NCBI GenBank assembly: GCA_041736675.1
Contig: JBGSTD010000061.1
Span: forward strand, 8,176 to 72,175
Direction of reading: 5' to 3'
Source of the DNA: Salaquimonas sp041736675
Lineage (GTDB): Bacteria > Pseudomonadota > Alphaproteobacteria > Rhizobiales > Rhizobiaceae
Length of the DNA: 64,000 nt
Under the pieces are notes generated by a model. It saw nothing but the letters and a program-made list of their open reading frames with translations. It did not search any database and was not told the origin of the DNA. A program made the translations under genes and the position numbers. Positions 61,657-64,000 of this stretch are shown in pieces. The stretch's first letter is position 1. Each line of letters starts with the position of its first letter.

Positions 61657-62418
61657 CTATTTTTGCATCGCCTCTACCATGATGTCATTTTGCGACCGCG
61701 TGCGCTTGTCAGACTTCAGTTTCGACGTCAGCGCCATGACCTTGGAAATGGTAGCCGCCTGAAATTCGGGGTTTTTCTCGACATTTGTATGCGTGATCGT
61801 CTCATCAACCGTCACATTGATGTTGGTGATCTTGCCGCGAAAATCCTCATTCGCCAAAATGCGGTTATCGGTCTTTTGTTTGGGAAGATAATAATTGATC
61901 ACTTCCGGACTGCCGGGACCAACCTTCCCTGTCTCAACCGGATCAAAGGCAACGACGAGCGCGACTTTCACCTTGTTCTTTTCAAGGTAATTGGCAAATT
62001 TGCTGCTTTCATTGGCACCCAGCGAATGACCAATGATGATCACCGGATAGGATACTTCCTTGCGGGCTGCCCTTGCGATGATATCGTCAGCCACAGGCTT
62101 CCACGATGTATAGGAAAAATTTGCAGCATCAACGCCGCTTTCGCGCAGGTCACGCGCCATCTTGTCGATCCCGCGCGAAAACACATTGGCAAGTCCCCGC
62201 ATCAGGTAAACCTCGCCGGTGCGCGTTACATTTCCCCGTGAGCGGTTGATCACGTCGACCGGACCGATTTCGTCAATGTCCTTGATCCGGTCAAAATCAA
62301 TGCCGACCGCCCGGTCGCTGACCCTTCCGGAGAACCCGGCGCTTGACGACGATCCGCTGGTGGCGCATCCCCCCAGCACCAGTGTTCCGGCCAGACTGCC
62401 GGCAAGCAGCAAACGCAT
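61657..62418 (-). CDS. Lipoprotein alpha/beta hydrolase
   Basis: 253 residues from the ATG at 62418, which begins with a lipoprotein signal (MRLLLAGSLAGTLVLGGC, lipobox LGGC). Then follows an alpha/beta-hydrolase-like domain with nucleophile elbow IIIGHSLGA near 130 and FDPVETGKVG downstream. A lipase, esterase or thioesterase activity is likely, but the substrate is unknown. The open frame continues to 62664 and includes the in-frame ATG at 62532; the extra N-terminus contains a GSGLGSGL repeat and no signal, so I do not favour it. Confidence 0.8.
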   Translation of the reverse strand: MRLLLAGSLAGTLVLGGCATSGSSSSAGFSGRVSDRAVGIDFDRIKDIDEIGPVDVINRSRGNVTRTGEVYLMRGLANVFSRGIDKMARDLRESGVDAANFSYTSWKPVADDIIARAARKEVSYPVIIIGHSLGANESSKFANYLEKNKVKVALVVAFDPVETGKVGPGSPEVINYYLPKQKTDNRILANEDFRGKITNINVTVDETITHTNVEKNPEFQAATISKVMALTSKLKSDKRTRSQNDIMVEAMQK

Positions 62419-63126
62419 CACACTTTTCAGCGGTGATTTTCCGCCTTGCCGCGAATTTGATTCCAATCCTGAACCCAAGCCGGATCCCAAGCCCGAAATG
62501 ACGCCGTTTTCAATACTGATGATGTTGCCCATGCCAAATGCCCGATCCAAGTATGAAATACTGCATCTGAACGCCGAAAGAAGCGAGGAGTTCCCCAAGC
62601 CACTGTCCGGTCCGCTGCCATGCAGACATTCTGCCGTTATCCTGCAGCATCCCCCGCAGAACACACCTTGAGCCCCGCAACCATCTTACATTAAAACTGC
62701 AACCGCTTAAAGCGGCTTTTAGCTGAAGCCGCAGACACGCAAAATTTATACCGCACATGGTTAACGCCGGAATTTGCAACAACGTTTTCAACAAAGCGGC
62801 CAAATGGCTCGGACCCAGCCACTGCAGCCTTTTTCGAGGCTTTTTGAAACTTTCACAGGCCACAGCGCGTTGATTGTTCACCAGGCAGAAAAATGACATT
62901 GCCAAATATTAACCGAAAGAGTTTGCTGTAAATCCGGCAGGCCCTTGAAACGGTTCAGTCAAATCCACATCTGGCAATGAGTCATGTCACTTTGCGGCGC
63001 ATCACGTTATTGTCACTGTTTGATGAACGGCAATCACCGCAATGTGCATTTCACCACAGAATGCAAACTGGTAATCGTGTATCAGGGGGGAACAATGGAA
63101 ACATTGACCGTGAAAGGTTCAAAAAA
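62419..63126. other. Intergenic region between the lipoprotein hydrolase and the 97-residue protein
   Basis: No gene is supported. The left part is the leader or N-terminal extension of the leftward hydrolase, with the DNA repeat AAGCC(C/G)GA (62478-62500). A perfect small hairpin CCGCTT-A-AAGCGG followed by CTTTT is at 62703-62720. The right part (62900-63126) is presumed to hold the promoter of the next gene; I see no convincing boxes. Confidence 0.45.
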
Positions 63127-63420
63127 ATGAAATCCTCGCTCCTCCTCAAAATTGCACCTCCCGCAGCGGCAATCCTTGTTGGCGTCACGCTTGGGATTGT
63201 GCTCGGCTTTACCGGTAGCGCCAATGCGGCCTCCGGTGCAGAAAAGCTCAAACGCCTCCTCTCAAACCACCCCTTTACCGGAGCGCCGATCACCCGCGAT
63301 GTAAAAGCCGCAACGGGCGATCCGAACATTCACGTCATCGACCGCCGCTATGAGTTTGGCGAGATCTACCGCTGCTCCTACATGTTCCAGCAGGGCCGCC
63401 GGATCATGATTTGTGATTAA
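63127..63420 (+). CDS. Small exported protein of unknown function
   Basis: 97 residues from the ATG at 63127, which has GAAAGG upstream. An N-terminal hydrophobic signal (about 12-34, ending SANA) is followed by a short mature domain with two cysteines near the end (YRCSYMFQ and MICD), which could form a disulfide. I do not recognise the family. An upstream extension to 62977 is open but has no signal or ribosome-binding site. A hairpin lies right after the stop. Confidence 0.72.
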   Translation: MKSSLLLKIAPPAAAILVGVTLGIVLGFTGSANAASGAEKLKRLLSNHPFTGAPITRDVKAATGDPNIHVIDRRYEFGEIYRCSYMFQQGRRIMICD

Positions 63421-63424
63421 AGGA

Positions 63425-63445
63425 GAAAATCGCGCTGCGATTTTC
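63425..63445 (+). terminator. Hairpin after the 97-residue protein gene
   Basis: GAAAATCGC-GCT-GCGATTTTC is a perfect nine-base stem with a three-base loop, starting four bases after the stop codon. No T run follows, so it may be a stabilising hairpin or a weak terminator. Confidence 0.55.
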
Positions 63446-63485
63446 CCTCATTAACGTAAACCTGCCATTCTGTTTAGACGCCCAC

Positions 63486-63514
63486 TGCAAATTTTCGCAA
63501 AGCGAAAATATGCA
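63486..63514. repeat. Large hairpin TGCA-A-ATTTTCGC-AAA-GCGAAAAT-A-TGCA
   Basis: A 12-base-pair stem with one A-A mismatch and an AAA loop. It resembles the previous hairpin in composition and could be a repeated extragenic element; no second identical copy is present in the window. Confidence 0.55.
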
Positions 63515-63614
63515 GAAAGTGCGGAAGACAAGGAAAGCGAAGCGGCGCCGCTGCTCGATAGACATGCGAAGCGAAGTCGCAGACCCGAGGATTGAGTGCA
63601 AGATGTATCAGTTT

Positions 63615-63715
63615 GTCATCCTCGGCCTCCGAGCCGAGGACCCATTCCGTGATGCTTCGTAATTCTATAACCGTGGATGGATCACGGTATGGATCGTCAG
63701 ATCAAGTCCGACGAT
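63615..63715. repeat. Extragenic inverted-repeat element
   Basis: GTCATCCTCGGC-N6-GCCGAGGA (63615-63640) is followed by CCATTCCGTGAT, CCGTGGATGGATCACGG (63671-63687) and TCAAGTCCGACGATAAC. The pattern of 'GTCATCCTCGG ... CCGAGGACCCATTCCGTGAT' is familiar from dispersed intergenic palindromic repeats of many alphaproteobacteria. Only one copy is in this window. Confidence 0.6.
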
Positions 63716-64000
63716 AACAAGGCGCGTGAATATATTCACTCGGCGGATTCCACCAGTGTTTTATCAAAGAGCAGATGCGCTCTCGTCACTTTTCCCTGCG
63801 CGAAAAGTTGACTGCCGCGCCGCAAGTGAAAACTGCTGCGCAGTTATTCGCTTTATGCAAAACCACAGGACAGCTTCCGCCTTTTTCCTGGGCATGTGTA
63901 CAGCCCGAAGCTGCCCTGCGCGAAGATTTTTGGTGTCTGGAGGCTCTTCAGTACACGGTCCTGCCAAACCCTCAAGGTATACCCCCTGGGATTTGAACCC

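Larger units (their letters stand above)
63421..64000. other. Repeat-rich non-coding region
   Basis: No convincing gene is seen in the last 580 bases. Included are a 9-base-stem hairpin just after the preceding gene (63425-63445), a large imperfect hairpin (63486-63514), and the inverted-repeat element 63615-63715. The remaining sequence to the window end has no clear coding pattern. Confidence 0.55.

Noticed and set aside
63961..64000. tRNA T-arm-like sequence at the right edge (minus strand GGGTTCAAATCCCA)
   Set aside because: The T-arm-like loop fits, but the following bases do not give an encoded CCA end as in the tRNA-Arg of this window, and the rest lies outside. It cannot be called.

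Overview
The window is bacterial chromosome from an alphaproteobacterium of the order Hyphomicrobiales (Rhizobiales). The evidence is gene content and order: a J-domain gene followed by cobS and cobT, then rpmB, a SUV3-like helicase, an S4 protein, fdxA, carD, an RpoH2-type sigma factor, the five-gene F1 operon atpHAGDC, the mdh/sucAB/lpdA block and sdhCDAB. The Ala/Lys/Pro-rich N-terminal extension on AtpD and an Omp19-like inhibitor lipoprotein point towards the Brucella/Phyllobacterium side of the order. The exact genus cannot be read from this window. No phage, insertion sequence, CRISPR array or integrase of a mobile element is visible; the only recombinase is the housekeeping XerC.

Layout. 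1-5112: J-domain protein, cobaltochelatase subunits CobS and CobT (aerobic vitamin B12 synthesis) and a phytase-like esterase. 5301-8410: a DevBCA-type ABC export system, apparently inserted into this otherwise conserved neighbourhood. 8388-10653: a queuosine-precursor transporter, ribosomal protein L28 and a DUF3108 protein. 10814-16783: helicase, S4 protein, ferredoxin, CarD and heat-shock/stress sigma factor. 16821-19701 (minus): M48 metalloprotease lipoprotein and UDP-glucose dehydrogenase. 20091-25522: an autoregulated tetR-RND efflux operon. 25747-25823: tRNA-Arg(CCT). 25838-33095: a SoeABC-like sulfite dehydrogenase operon with a kynurenine-formamidase-like hydrolase, two RidA proteins and a short-chain dehydrogenase.

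33316-40915 (minus): the F1-ATPase operon and priA. 41002-44173: transaldolase, xerC, a TraB/GumN protein and a small secreted protein. 44263-52243 (minus): central carbon metabolism (lpdA, an SDR, a MAPEG protein, sucB, sucA, mdh) without the sucCD genes that usually lie between mdh and sucA. 52527-55649 (minus): zapE, an Inh-type inhibitor lipoprotein, an exported MsrA and an AhpD-like protein. 55790-59851 (minus): succinate dehydrogenase, with two unassigned small genes between sdhA and sdhB. 60004-63420: a GNAT acetyltransferase, an AEC transporter, a lipoprotein hydrolase and a small secreted protein. 63421-64000: non-coding sequence rich in inverted repeats.

How the genes work together. 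Most of the window is respiratory and energy metabolism: 2-oxoglutarate dehydrogenase, malate dehydrogenase, succinate dehydrogenase, ATP synthase F1 and a second quinone-linked molybdoenzyme. Around this sit envelope functions: two multicomponent exporters, lipoproteins, periplasmic methionine sulfoxide repair and UDP-glucuronate supply. Several regulatory sites can be read directly. A general-stress (EcfG-type) promoter overlaps the carD terminator and drives rpoH. A TetR operator sits in the spacer of its own promoter. A perfect FNR/FixK-type box precedes the AhpD-like gene, and a near-perfect one lies upstream of the DevBCA genes.
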